Assembly: GCA_964581465.1 (NCBI GenBank) | Contig: CAZOOP010000023.1 | Span: 1-56,447, forward strand | Reading direction: 5' to 3' | DNA from: WJMB01 sp964581465 | GTDB taxonomy: Bacteria; RBG-13-66-14 | DNA length: 56,447 nt | Shown here: piece by piece, positions 8,651 through 17,155 of the stretch | Numbering within the stretch: position 1 is the first letter of the stretch | Layout of the letters: each line of letters starts with the position of its first letter | Translations under genes and position numbers: made by a program | The notes under the pieces: generated by a model | Told to the model about the DNA's origin: nothing | Database searches by the model: none | Seen by the model: the letters and a program-made list of their open reading frames with translations, nothing else

Positions 8651-9484
8651 ATGGGGAAGGTTGCCTGGGGGTTGGATTTGGCGGGATTCTCTAATAATAA
8701 GCAAGGTTTGGCAAGGTCAGAAAGAGATAATAATGATAATATAATTAGTACTAAAGTATATAATAAACATCCATTTAAACATACAATAAAATCAACACAA
8801 TCACCGCGAGCAGCAGAAGAGCGTATTTCTATGCTTAATAAATGCATTCCTATATATATTGACTTACCAATTGATACACAATTATTACCTGATTCTATTT
8901 GTGTTGAATATGTTTGGCAGATTACAAAAAGAGCAATTGATAAATGCTTTAACGCATTAGGTCCTTACGGATCAAATATGGGTTCATATGTGTCTCAAGT
9001 TAAGTGTTTATTACAGAAAAGTGATTTACAACTAAATAAAAATCTTTTCGAAACATATCCAAGAGCATCATTATATTTATTACATAAGCTAATTGGCTAT
9101 AAGAGCAGTAACTGTGAAATTAAAGTAATATTCAATAATAATATATGGAGCCCTTCGACTAATAATAGTACAAATAAATATATGAAATAATATCATGGTC
9201 TCTCATGTTTATGTAATGAGTTAGGTCTGAAAGCTACAAATGATACAGTAATCACTGATAATGAATTTGATGCTATTATATGCTCTCTATGTGGTGTTGT
9301 AGATGATAGGCATTTGCTAAAAGATTGTGAATTAACTAAGTATTTAACGTCTCATTTTTCAGAGTATTTTTGTTCGCCAAGAGGATATCGATTATTATAC
9401 TTGAAGGATATCGCTAAGTGGCCATACACTATCAAGATAGAAAAAGTGGATAAAACGCCCTTTGATGACTGCAAAGACACCTAG
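8651..9484 (+). pseudogene. AT-rich DUF429-like (predicted RNase H-fold nuclease) gene with an in-frame TAA
   Basis: The ATG at 8651 has AAAGGAG 5 bp upstream. The frame runs 179 codons to TAA at 9188-9190, then continues in the same frame for 97 more sense codons to TAG at 9482-9484. The two parts read as one protein: WGLDLAGF near the start, IDLPID, YPRASLYLLHKL, then after the TAA DNEFDAIICSLCGVV and PRGYRLLYLKDIAKWPY. That order resembles DUF429 proteins, though this assignment is tentative. Base composition is AT-rich, with Asn/Lys/Ile codons unlike both neighbours, so the gene was probably acquired. It nevertheless fits the operon tightly: it follows the dehydrogenase by 34 bp, and its final TAG overlaps the ribosome site of the shell gene. 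Nonsense mutation, sequencing error or read-through are all possible. Confidence 0.6.
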
Positions 9485-9492
9485 GAGGCACA

Positions 9493-9780
9493 TTGGCACA
9501 GAACCTGCAAGAGATCGCCCTGGGGATGATCGAGACCAAGGGCCTGGTCGGCGCCGTCGAGGCCGCCGACGCCATGGTCAAGGCGGCCAACGTCCGGCTG
9601 ATCGGCAAGGAGAAGGTCGGCGGCGGCTACGTGACGGTGATGGTCCGCGGTGAGGTCGGCGCGGTCAAGGCGGCCACGGACGCCGGAGCGGCGGCCGCCG
9701 GACGCGTCGGCGAGCTGGTCAGCGTCCACGTCATCCCGCGCCCCCACGAGAACGTGGAGATGCTGCTCCCCCAGGACTAG
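9493..9780 (+). CDS. BMC-H microcompartment shell protein (PduA/EutM-like)
   Basis: A 95-aa single BMC domain that forms hexameric shell tiles. ALGMIETKGLVGAVEAADAMVKAA and VTVMVRGEVGAVKAATDAG are the hallmark blocks. The pore loop is KVGGGYV, where many homologues have GSG, so the pore would be lined by an extra glycine. The start is TTG at 9493 with AGGAGG 4 bp upstream; there is no in-frame ATG. PduL follows after 7 bp. This is the only hexamer-type shell gene in the window, and no pentameric BMC-P gene accompanies it. Confidence 0.95.
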   Translation: MAQNLQEIALGMIETKGLVGAVEAADAMVKAANVRLIGKEKVGGGYVTVMVRGEVGAVKAATDAGAAAAGRVGELVSVHVIPRPHENVEMLLPQD

Positions 9781-9787
9781 GTGAACG

Positions 9788-10744
9788 GTGAGTCAACCGG
9801 ATAAACTATCTCGACGCGTCGAGGACGCGGTGCGGGAGGAGCTGGCGCGCCGCGAGGCCGCCGAGCCCTACCCCAAGGGTCCGGCACCGCCGCCCCGGGA
9901 GGTCGAGGTCGCCCCCCGGCGCATCCCGGTGGGCGTCAGCGGCAAGCACCTGCATATCCGCCGGGAGACCTTGGAGCGCCTGTTGGGGCCGGGAGCCGGA
10001 TTGACCGAGCTGCGGCCGCTGCGGCAGCCGGGCCAGTTCGCCGCCGAAGAGACCCTGCGCCTGGTGGGGCTCAAGGAGGTGCTGGGCCTGCGCATCCTGG
10101 GTCCACTGCGGGAGAGGACCACGGTCGAGCTGGCGAAGAGCGACCTGGCCCGGCTGGGCAACCCGTGCGAGGTGCGGCCGGGCGGGGCGGTGGTCTTCGG
10201 GGAGGCGCCGCTGCTGGTCGGTCCGGCGGGGGAGCTGCGGCTCGATGAGCAGGTGGCCGTCGCCGATCGGCACCTGCACTGCGACTCGGCCGAGGCGGCG
10301 GCGCTGGGCCTCGTCGACGGCCGGCGCATCAGCCTCATCGCCGACGGCTGGCGCGGGGTGCGCTACGATCAGGTGTTGGTCCGGGTGCGCGAGGACTTCC
10401 GCCTCGAGCTCCATCTGGATACCGACGAGGCCAACGCGGCCAACCTGAAAACCGGGGACACGGTGCGCCTGGCCGAGACGAGCCCGCCGCCCGTCGGCGG
10501 ACTCGTCACCGCCGAGCACCGGACGCCCGCGCCGGTGGGTCTGGTTTCGGCGGGAGGGCGCGAACCCCGGGTCCTCGGCGGTTCGGCCGGAGTCGCCCCC
10601 CTGGCCCTGGTAACCGAGAACGACGTCCGCGCCGCCGCCCGTGCCGGTCTGGGCGAACTGCCCGTCACCCCCCGGGCCATCGTCACCCCGGCGGCCCGGG
10701 ACGCCCTCAACGACCTGGGTCTGCGTTTGGTCACCCGGCGCTGA
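9788..10744 (+). CDS. pduL: PduL-type phosphotransacylase with EutQ-like C-terminal extension
   Basis: It should convert acyl-CoA and phosphate to acyl-phosphate and recycle CoA inside the microcompartment. The core at about 44-230 has the zinc-binding motifs GVSGKHLH (H54, H56) and ADRHLHC (H162, H164), plus the conserved DTDEANA near 211-217. The N-terminal helix DKLSRRVEDAVREELARR (5-22), followed by a Pro-rich linker, looks like an encapsulation peptide. After the core, about 85 residues are added, ending with VTENDVRAAARAGLGELPV and IVTPAARDALNDLGLRLV (about 275-315), which resembles the N-terminal block of EutQ. At 318 aa it is about 100 longer than usual PduL. The start is GTG at 9788. 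Confidence 0.93.
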   Translation: MSQPDKLSRRVEDAVREELARREAAEPYPKGPAPPPREVEVAPRRIPVGVSGKHLHIRRETLERLLGPGAGLTELRPLRQPGQFAAEETLRLVGLKEVLGLRILGPLRERTTVELAKSDLARLGNPCEVRPGGAVVFGEAPLLVGPAGELRLDEQVAVADRHLHCDSAEAAALGLVDGRRISLIADGWRGVRYDQVLVRVREDFRLELHLDTDEANAANLKTGDTVRLAETSPPPVGGLVTAEHRTPAPVGLVSAGGREPRVLGGSAGVAPLALVTENDVRAAARAGLGELPVTPRAIVTPAARDALNDLGLRLVTRR

Positions 10745-10754
10745 CCGACTGCCT

Positions 10755-12077
10755 ATGGCGACCACTCCGACAGCCGAGGTTATCCGCGAACGCTGCCGCG
10801 CGGCCGGCCTGGTCGGCTGCGGCGGCGGCGGCTTTCCCACTCACGCCAAGCTGGCTCGCCCCGCCGAAGTGGTCATCGCCAACGCCGCCGAGTGCGAGCC
10901 CCTCCTGGTCAAGGACGCCTGGTTCTGCGAGGAGGCGGCGGAGCTGATCCCGCGGGGTCTCGAACTTGCCGCGGCCGCCGTGGGAGCGCGTCGGCGAATC
11001 CTCGCCGCCAAGCCCAAGCGCCGCCGAGCCTGGCGGGCGCTGCAAGCGGCGATGAGCGGGGGCGTCGAGCTTGTCGAATTGGACGACGCCTACCCCGTCG
11101 GCGACGAAGTGGTCCTGATCGAAGCGGTCACGGGCCGCCGCGTTCCCCGCTTCGGTCTTCCCGGTGACATCGGCGCGCTGGTGCTCAACGTCGAGACGCT
11201 GGCGCTGCTGGCCCGAGCCGTTGACGACGAGGAGCCCTTCATCCACAAGCGGGTCTGCGTCGTCGGCGCCGTCGAGCGTCCCCTGAGCGTCCGCGTTCCC
11301 CTGGGCCATCCGGCGCGGATGCTGCTGGAGGCCGCCGGCTGGGACGGAGTCTCGCCGGTCCTCGAGGGCGGGCCGCTGATGGGCGAACCACTGAAGGAAC
11401 CCGCCACGGCCCACGTATCCAAAACCACCGCGGGATACACCGTCCTTGCGCCCGACTCGCCGATCCTGCGCCACCTGAACCGCGATGCGCGCCTCAACCG
11501 CCGGCTGGCCCTCTCGGCCTGCACCCAGTGCCGCTACTGCACCGACCTCTGCCCGCGCTGGCTGGCCGGGCAGCGGGTGCGACCCCACCGCTGGATGCGC
11601 GCCCTGGCCCTCAACCTGGGGCTGGGGGAGCTCGCCGGAGAGATGTGGGCCTGCTCGGGGTGCGGGGTCTGCGAGCTCTACGCCTGCCCCGAGGGGCTCT
11701 CGCCGCGCCGCGTCGCCCTCGAGCTGCGCGGGGGCTACCCCCGACCCGAACGACGCATCGAAGACGCCGAGGCGCGCTCGGTCCTTCCCACCGGTCGCCG
11801 CCCGCCGACGTCGGTCCTGCTGACCCGCCTCGGTCTGGCCGACGGCGACCGATCCGCCGCCGCCGTCGAGCCGTCGCTGCCGGAGCGACTGGTCCTCGCC
11901 CTGCGCCAGGGAGCCGGATACCCGGCCAAGCCCGTCGTCGCCCTCGGCGATCAGGTCGCCGCCGGGCGAGTGCTGGCCGAGGCGACGGCGAGGCTGTCCG
12001 TTCCGCTCCACGCCCCGCTGGACGGTCGGGTGAGCGCTGTGGACTCCAACCAGTTGACCCTCGAGGTGTCCCGATGA
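10755..12077 (+). CDS. PduS-like RnfC-type iron-sulfur flavoprotein
   Basis: A 440-aa electron-transfer protein related to PduS (cobalamin reductase) and RnfC. The N-terminus GLVGCGGGGFPTHAK is the flavin/NADH-binding glycine loop, and ANAAECEPLL follows. Two 4Fe-4S sites are visible: C256/C259/C262/C266 (CTQCRYCTDLCP) and C300/C303/C306/C311 (CSGCGVCELYACP). The C-terminal portion has the short barrel-like repeat VALGDQVAAGRVLAEA. Known PduS binds PduT, and a PduT-like shell gene overlaps its 3' end here, so electron passage across the shell is a reasonable inference. No B12 enzyme is seen nearby, so the cofactor partner is open. The ATG at 10755 follows the PduL stop by 10 bp. Confidence 0.9.
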   Translation: MATTPTAEVIRERCRAAGLVGCGGGGFPTHAKLARPAEVVIANAAECEPLLVKDAWFCEEAAELIPRGLELAAAAVGARRRILAAKPKRRRAWRALQAAMSGGVELVELDDAYPVGDEVVLIEAVTGRRVPRFGLPGDIGALVLNVETLALLARAVDDEEPFIHKRVCVVGAVERPLSVRVPLGHPARMLLEAAGWDGVSPVLEGGPLMGEPLKEPATAHVSKTTAGYTVLAPDSPILRHLNRDARLNRRLALSACTQCRYCTDLCPRWLAGQRVRPHRWMRALALNLGLGELAGEMWACSGCGVCELYACPEGLSPRRVALELRGGYPRPERRIEDAEARSVLPTGRRPPTSVLLTRLGLADGDRSAAAVEPSLPERLVLALRQGAGYPAKPVVALGDQVAAGRVLAEATARLSVPLHAPLDGRVSAVDSNQLTLEVSR

Positions 12078-12670
12078 GCCCGTCCGAGACAGCCCTGGGA
12101 CTTATCGAGCTCTACAGCGTCGCCCGAGGGCTGGCCGCCCTCGACGCCGGCTGCAAAGCCGCCGCCGTCGAGTTGATCTTCGCCCGACCCTTCTGCGCCG
12201 GCAAGTTCGCCGGGCTGTGGCGCGGCCGCGTCGCCGAGGTGCGCTCCGCCCTCGACGCCGCGCGCCGGGTCGGCGGCGAACTCGTCGTCGGCGAGTGCCT
12301 GCTGCCCGCCGTCCATCCCGATCTCCCCGGCGCTCTGGGAACCTCGCGACCCTGTCCCCGGGGAGCGGCCCTGGGCGTGGTCGAGGCCTTCAACATCGCC
12401 GCCGCGCTGCGCGCCGCCGACGCCGCCGCCAAGGCCGCCGCCATCGAGCTCCTTGAGGTCCGCCTCGCTGTCGGCCTGGGCGGACGCGGCTACTTCACTC
12501 TGGCCGGCGAAACCGCCGCCGCCGCCCAGGCCGTCGAGGTCGCCGCCGCTCTGTTAACCGCCGAGGGGCTCCTCGTCGACCGCCGCCTGATCCCCGCCCC
12601 GGCCCCCGCCCTCCTCGAACGCCTCGAACTCCTCGACCCCCCGAAAGCCGACCCGGTGGAACGGCCGTGA
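12074..12670 (+). CDS. BMC-T tandem-domain shell protein (PduT-like)
   Basis: A 198-aa protein with two BMC domains (about 6-90 and 98-185), forming trimeric shell tiles. The first domain has C41 in RPFCAGKF, at the place where PduT carries the Cys of its CPGKF motif that helps bind a central 4Fe-4S cluster. The second domain begins ALGVVEAFNIAAALRAADAAAKAA. The start ATG overlaps the PduS-like stop (ATGA), and its stop overlaps the next start (GTGA), so the three genes are translationally coupled. This supports a shared redox role for the PduS-like/PduT-like pair. Confidence 0.92.
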   Translation: MSPSETALGLIELYSVARGLAALDAGCKAAAVELIFARPFCAGKFAGLWRGRVAEVRSALDAARRVGGELVVGECLLPAVHPDLPGALGTSRPCPRGAALGVVEAFNIAAALRAADAAAKAAAIELLEVRLAVGLGGRGYFTLAGETAAAAQAVEVAAALLTAEGLLVDRRLIPAPAPALLERLELLDPPKADPVERP

Positions 12671-13617
12671 CCGAGGACAAACAGCCGACCCGCCGCCTTC
12701 CTCCCTGTCTCGCCCGGTCCTGGGCCTTTTTACGCCGCGTCTTCGGCCCGCCCGTCCGCTTCGTTTACGACGTCCTGCGCTCCCACCTCAAGGAGCACCA
12801 GGGCGGACTGACCGCCGCCGGGGTGGCCTTCTACCTGAGCATCAGCCTGGTGCCCCTGATCCTGCTGGGCGTCAGCGTCGCCGGCTACATCATCGGCTCA
12901 AGCGAGCGCGCCGTCGCCGTGATCAGCGAGGCCGTCGTCGAGCTGGTGCCCCAGGGCGAACTGCTGATCCAGGGACTCCTCGAACGGGTGGTGGCCAACC
13001 GTCTCGAGGTCGGCCTGATCGGTCTGGTCGCCCTGCTCTGGATCTCCTCTAAGATCACCGACGCCGTGCGCCGCGCCCTGGACAACATCTTCGGCGGCCT
13101 GGCCCGGCCCCGGCGCTGGTGGGAGGGCCGCCTGGTCTCTCTGGCGATGCTCGTCGGGCTGCTGGGCTTCTTCATCGGCGGCGCCTGGGTCACCGGCATC
13201 TTCGCCCACGTGGCCACATCGGATTGGAGCCTGTGGGGTATGGAGCTCAAGGCCGTCAAGGGGCTGGCCCGGATTATCCTCGTACTGGCGCCCTACCTGC
13301 TGAGCTGGCTGTTCTTTTTCCTCGTCTACCGACTGGTGCCGACCACCAAGGGAGGAGCCCGAGCCGCCGTCTTCGGCGCCGCCGTGGCAGCCCTGGGTCT
13401 CGAGGCCGCCAAGCTGGGCTTCTCCTTCTACCTGGCCCACCTGAAGAGCCCGGGGCTCTACTACGGCATCCTCACCGGTGTGGTCCTGCTGGCCCTCTGG
13501 GCCTACTACGCCGCCCACGTGCTCCTCGTCGGCGCCGAGGTGGCCCGTGAGATCACCCGCCGTCGACGGCGTCGAAAGGCCAAGCAATCGTCGGAAACTA
13601 AACCCGACCCCTCCTGA
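12667..13617 (+). CDS. YihY/BrkB-family inner-membrane protein
   Basis: A 316-aa integral membrane protein with about six transmembrane helices. Family signatures: GGLTAAGVAFYLSISLVPLILL near 45-67, a central hydrophobic pair, LVYRLVPTTK near 220-229, and YYGILTGVVLLALWAYYAAHVLLVGAEVA near the end. The family's biochemical role is poorly defined; it is often misannotated as ribonuclease BN. The GTG start overlaps the PduT-like stop, so it is the last gene of the microcompartment operon. Its connection to the shell may be incidental. Confidence 0.9.
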   Translation: MTEDKQPTRRLPPCLARSWAFLRRVFGPPVRFVYDVLRSHLKEHQGGLTAAGVAFYLSISLVPLILLGVSVAGYIIGSSERAVAVISEAVVELVPQGELLIQGLLERVVANRLEVGLIGLVALLWISSKITDAVRRALDNIFGGLARPRRWWEGRLVSLAMLVGLLGFFIGGAWVTGIFAHVATSDWSLWGMELKAVKGLARIILVLAPYLLSWLFFFLVYRLVPTTKGGARAAVFGAAVAALGLEAAKLGFSFYLAHLKSPGLYYGILTGVVLLALWAYYAAHVLLVGAEVAREITRRRRRRKAKQSSETKPDPS

Positions 13618-13722
13618 CCATACTCGACCCGAGCATCCGCCGGAAACCACCAAACCCCCACCGATCTCCTTTCTCTATCACTCCCTCCCCGCTATTGAGA
13701 CGAGGACACTCAACCACGCCCC

Positions 13723-13918
13723 CCGGCGAGACCTCCGCAATCCGTCCTCCGTGAAACAACCCCGCCCGAGCGTCCGGCACGGAGGCGTTGGCACGTTTCT
13801 TGCAACAGGGCGGGGCGGCCGTCGGGCGGAGGCGGGGGCGGTTCTCCGCAAGAAACGTGCCAACGCCGGGCGCGGGTGAGGGGTTGCTTGCGGAAAGGGA
13901 TTGCGGAGGTCTCGCCGG
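13723..13918. repeat. Nested palindrome, copy 2
   Basis: Inner arms are at 13784-13803 and 13848-13867 (20 bp, perfect, 44-nt loop). Outer arms 13723-13743 and 13898-13918 pair over 21 bp without mismatch, the longest outer stem in the set. It lies 106 bp past the yihY-like stop and upstream of the AhpD-like gene. Confidence 0.9.
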
Positions 13919-14202
13919 CCGAGGCCCGCGTCAGGGCGCACCCCGGCGGCACGCAGTCCATTCGCCAATTATTCCGCCGCTCAGAGTGACCGGGAGAGGG
14001 AGCCCGCCGGGCACATCGACGGGCTCAAGGTCAAGATGGCAGCCATAAAAGTCTTGATTTACGGACGGTTTTAGAGTACTCTGCTTGACCTGTCCTCGTA
14101 CCGACGGGCCATGGTTCAAGCATTATCATCCGCTCGGACGTGACGGGTATGGGATCCATTTGAGTCGACAAAAACCGGATTCAAGGGTCAATCCTCAAAC
14201 CA

Positions 14203-14568
14203 ATGAGCTCTCCCGAGTCCTTCGAAGAACGCCGCGAGCTTCAGCAGCAACGCCTGCTCGAGCTCGGCAGCCGCAGCACCAAACGCTTCATCAACCTGGA
14301 CGGCGCCGTCTATCGAAGCGGAGCCCTTCCGGCGCGAACCAAGGAGCTGTTGGGCCTGGTCGCGTCTATGGTCCTTCGCTGCGAGGATTGCATCAAATAT
14401 CACCTTACGCGCTGTCACAGGGAAGGCGTCGAGACCGCCGAGTTGATCGAGGCCCTGGATGTGGCCCTGATCGTCGGCGGCTCTATTGTTGTTCCCCATT
14501 ACCGTCACGCACTGGAGCACTGGGAGAGCCTGACCGACGAGGAGCCCACCGCCCGGCGGGATCGATAA
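14203..14568 (+). CDS. AhpD/carboxymuconolactone decarboxylase-like protein
   Basis: A 121-aa small helical protein of the CMD superfamily. The redox-active pair is C60/C63 in LRCEDCIKYHLTRC, with the downstream His (H67) typical of AhpD-like peroxidases. ALPARTKELLGLVAS precedes it, and TAELIEALDVALIVGGSIVVPHYRHAL follows as the family C-terminal helix. It probably acts as a thiol peroxidase or disulfide reductase partner; the substrate is unknown. It is the first gene of a possible three-gene run with the kinase (48 bp downstream) and the fumarase subunit. Confidence 0.85.
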   Translation: MSSPESFEERRELQQQRLLELGSRSTKRFINLDGAVYRSGALPARTKELLGLVASMVLRCEDCIKYHLTRCHREGVETAELIEALDVALIVGGSIVVPHYRHALEHWESLTDEEPTARRDR

Positions 14569-14616
14569 TCCCCGCCCGACACCGACCCGATCCACCACCA
14601 ATCCCGGAGAGAAGTC

Positions 14617-15699
14617 ATGGCACCCATCAATTACAATGACGGAAACAACGGTTGGCGGTTGAGCCCGGTGGGACGCACCGCGCTGGAGCAGTCCCTCTCC
14701 CGGGAGCTCAGCCACAGTCTATCCATCTTCGCCGTACAGATGAACACCCCGGAGCCCTTCAGCCACTCCAGCGCCCTGGGCCTGGACCACGGCTTCGCGC
14801 CGCGTCGGGTGCGCATCAAGACTCGTCTCGGACGCGAGGGCGAACGGGATCTCGATCTATTCTTCAAGATTCCCTGGGAACGCGAGATCGAGTCCTACAT
14901 CCTGGGGCGCCGCCTGGGCCTGCGCCATCAACCCAAGCTGATCACCACCGCCGTGGAGATCCTCTCTCCGGTGGGTGAGCCGCAGCAGGCGATGACCTAC
15001 TTCTACCACCCCGGGGAGAATCTGGCCGAAGCCGATCTCACCTCGGTGGATTGGCGGCTGCCCGACGAACTCATCGACGATGTCGCCCGACTTCACGCCT
15101 CGACGGCCTCGGCGGCCCCTTCCTACGTGGGCCGGGGCTATCCCGAGCATGGACCCGAGGAGTATCAGAACCGCCTGCAGTCGCTGAACATCGACGACAT
15201 ATTCATCCTGCCGACGCTCAACGAGCGACGCGTCGAAATCGAACCCCTGCTGGGCCGGGCGCTCAGCGCCGCCTTCGGCGCCGTCGAGTCGGCCTTCGCC
15301 TGCGGAATGACCGTGACCCACGGTGATCTGAACGCCTATAACGTGATTATCGGTGCGCAGAAACCCGCCGAGGACCGGGATGATGGCAAAGGCCGCAACC
15401 TGATCATCGACTGGGGCGACTTCGGCGTCACCACGCCCACGGTTGATCTGGCACCCTGCCTGGCCTATGATCAGCTCGAGCGCTACACCACGGTGGTCCG
15501 GGGTGAGAACCCCAACTGGCCGCCGCCGGACCTGACGGCGCTGGCCTCGATGAAGCTCATCCAGGGCGTCGAGAACCTGACCCGCATCGCCCGGGGCTGG
15601 CGCGAGCAGGCCGCCTGGCTCTTCGATCACGAAGCCGAGCCCGCCTTCCTGGATAACTGGCTGGCCCGAATCTCCCAGGCCCTCGAGCACTTGGAGTAG
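14617..15699 (+). CDS. APH/choline-kinase-fold small-molecule kinase
   Basis: A 360-aa cytoplasmic protein with the phosphotransferase catalytic loop THGDLNAYNVII (D237, N242) and the metal-binding LIIDWGDFG (D265), which is typical of aminoglycoside phosphotransferase-like kinases. The N-lobe has RIKTRLGREGERDLDLFFKI, where a Lys would contact ATP. The family phosphorylates sugars, amino alcohols, homoserine or antibiotics; nothing here picks one. The ATG at 14617 has GGAGAG 7 bp upstream. A hairpin at 15721 separates it from the fumarase gene. Confidence 0.75.
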   Translation: MAPINYNDGNNGWRLSPVGRTALEQSLSRELSHSLSIFAVQMNTPEPFSHSSALGLDHGFAPRRVRIKTRLGREGERDLDLFFKIPWEREIESYILGRRLGLRHQPKLITTAVEILSPVGEPQQAMTYFYHPGENLAEADLTSVDWRLPDELIDDVARLHASTASAAPSYVGRGYPEHGPEEYQNRLQSLNIDDIFILPTLNERRVEIEPLLGRALSAAFGAVESAFACGMTVTHGDLNAYNVIIGAQKPAEDRDDGKGRNLIIDWGDFGVTTPTVDLAPCLAYDQLERYTTVVRGENPNWPPPDLTALASMKLIQGVENLTRIARGWREQAAWLFDHEAEPAFLDNWLARISQALEHLE

Positions 15700-15720
15700 A
15701 CAGCCGGACGAACAAGCGAT

Positions 15721-15743
15721 GGCGGACTCCCCCGGGGTCCGCC
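15721..15743 (+). terminator. Hairpin between the kinase and fumarase genes
   Basis: GGCGGAC...CCC pairs with GGGGTCCGCC around a very short loop, with one bulged T. It is followed by GTTGTGTT rather than a clean T-run, so termination may be weak. Confidence 0.45.
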
Positions 15744-15785
15744 GTTGTGTTAGAATCGCCCGGAAGCCGCAACCGCGGGAGGATC

Positions 15786-16625
15786 ATGCGCGAAGTCTCC
15801 ACCGAATTGGTGACCCGAACGGTCCGTGATCTCTGCCTCGAGGCCAACTACCGCCTGCCCCCCGATGTGGAACGCGCCCTGGCAGAGGCCCGCACCCGGG
15901 AGACCTCGCCGGCGGGCCGCGACATCCTCGACGTTATCTGCGAAAACGCCCGCATCGCCCGCGATGAGGAGGTCCCCCTCTGCCAGGACACCGGCTTCAC
16001 CGTGGTCTGGGCCGCCGTGGGGCGTGAGGTCCACTTCGACGGCGACTTCACGGCCGCCGTCGACAAGGGTGTGCGGCAGGGCTACGCCGAGGGTTTTTTG
16101 CGCAAGTCCATCGTCGAAGACCCCTTCCGGCGTAAGAACACCGGCGACAACACCCCGGCGGCGATCCACTTCATGTTGGTCGAGGGGGACCGGGTCGATC
16201 TGCTGATCGAGCCCAAGGGCGGCGGATGCGAGAACATGAGCCGCATCGCCATGCTCAAGCCCGCCGACGGCATCGCCGGAGCTCGGGAGTTCATCCTGCG
16301 CACCATCGACGATGCCGGCCCCAATCCCTGTCCGCCGACCATCATCGGTGTGGGCGTCGGGGGGACCTTCGAACTTGCCGCGCTGCTGGCCAAGCACGCC
16401 ACCGTCCGTCCCGTCGGCGAGTACCACCCGGACCCCTTCTACGCCGAACTCGAGAAGAGCTGGCTCAGGGAGATCAACCAACTGGGCATCGGACCCCAGG
16501 GCCTAGGTGGACGGACGACGGCGCTCTGGCTGGCCGTCGAACCACATCCCTGCCACATCGCCAGCTTGCCGGTGGCCGTCAACGTGCAGTGCCATTCGGC
16601 GCGCTGGAAACGGGCGGTCATCTGA
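15786..16625 (+). CDS. Fumarate hydratase class I, alpha subunit (TtdA/FumA N-terminal type)
   Basis: A 279-aa 4Fe-4S hydro-lyase subunit that should interconvert fumarate (or tartrate-like acids) and malate. Cluster-ligand candidates are C66 (PLCQDTGF), C148 (KGGGCENMSR) and a C-terminal Cys (NVQCHSARW). FRRKNTGDNTPAAIHF is the conserved substrate block. The start ATG has GGGAGG about 4 bp upstream. Class I two-subunit enzymes need a beta subunit, normally encoded directly downstream. Here a terminator and then relic DNA follow, and no beta gene is found in the window. Confidence 0.9.
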   Translation: MREVSTELVTRTVRDLCLEANYRLPPDVERALAEARTRETSPAGRDILDVICENARIARDEEVPLCQDTGFTVVWAAVGREVHFDGDFTAAVDKGVRQGYAEGFLRKSIVEDPFRRKNTGDNTPAAIHFMLVEGDRVDLLIEPKGGGCENMSRIAMLKPADGIAGAREFILRTIDDAGPNPCPPTIIGVGVGGTFELAALLAKHATVRPVGEYHPDPFYAELEKSWLREINQLGIGPQGLGGRTTALWLAVEPHPCHIASLPVAVNVQCHSARWKRAVI

Positions 16626-16652
16626 GACCGAAGTAATCACTGGAAACTACGA

Positions 16653-16676
16653 ACGGGCCGCGCGGCCCGTTTTTTC
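16653..16676 (+). terminator. Rho-independent terminator after the fumarase alpha gene
   Basis: ACGGGCCG pairs with CGGCCCGT (8 bp, 2-nt CG turn), followed by TTTTTT. It is 27 bp past the stop. Confidence 0.9.
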
Positions 16677-16842
16677 AAATCACCACTCGACAACAGCCCG
16701 TTGCGTAACACTGATAGACTGTCCAATCCGGCTGTTGGGCTTTCTTATCAGTTAAAACAACAAGGTGGATTCTCTTTGTTTGACCTGAGAGATGATTCTG
16801 TGCCATCTGGTCAACAAACAATCTCATTTTTCAACATGGCAT

Positions 16843-17155
16843 CATGGAACGTGTTCGGACCAAATCAGGCGCCTGGGAGCGGCTTGCGGTGCCGTTCTTC
16901 ACTTCCCATAAATGCACGGTATTGACCATGCCTATATTTATCATACTCTTATTGTATGTTTTTACGACACTTAGAAATCAGATGCAGTTTGCTGTCAGGG
17001 CATATACAAGTGTGCTGATATCTGTGTTCGCTAAGGATCAGGCCCGTATTAGCCGCCACTTTTTAACTGTCTGTCCCATGACAGAAAAATGATGTTCATC
17101 ACCTCTATTATCAACAGGATCCAATCATAATCAGGTCCGGTCAGGGTATGTGATA
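16843..17155 (+). repeat. Dispersed relic, family D, copy 3
   Basis: It opens with CATGGAACGTGTTCGGACC and ends with GGTCCGGTCAGGGTATGTGAT. Block order is the same as at 2768-3085. The sequence is AT-richer than the surrounding genes and has no supportable open frame. The gene-free stretch 16677-18136 is made of this copy, the transposase relic that follows and a further partial family D end near 17840-17890. Confidence 0.6.

Noticed and set aside
9188..9190. Alternative genetic code (TAA as sense)
   Set aside because: Many other genes in the window end in TAA or have normal stops at family-typical lengths, so a single internal TAA is better explained by mutation, sequence error or local recoding.
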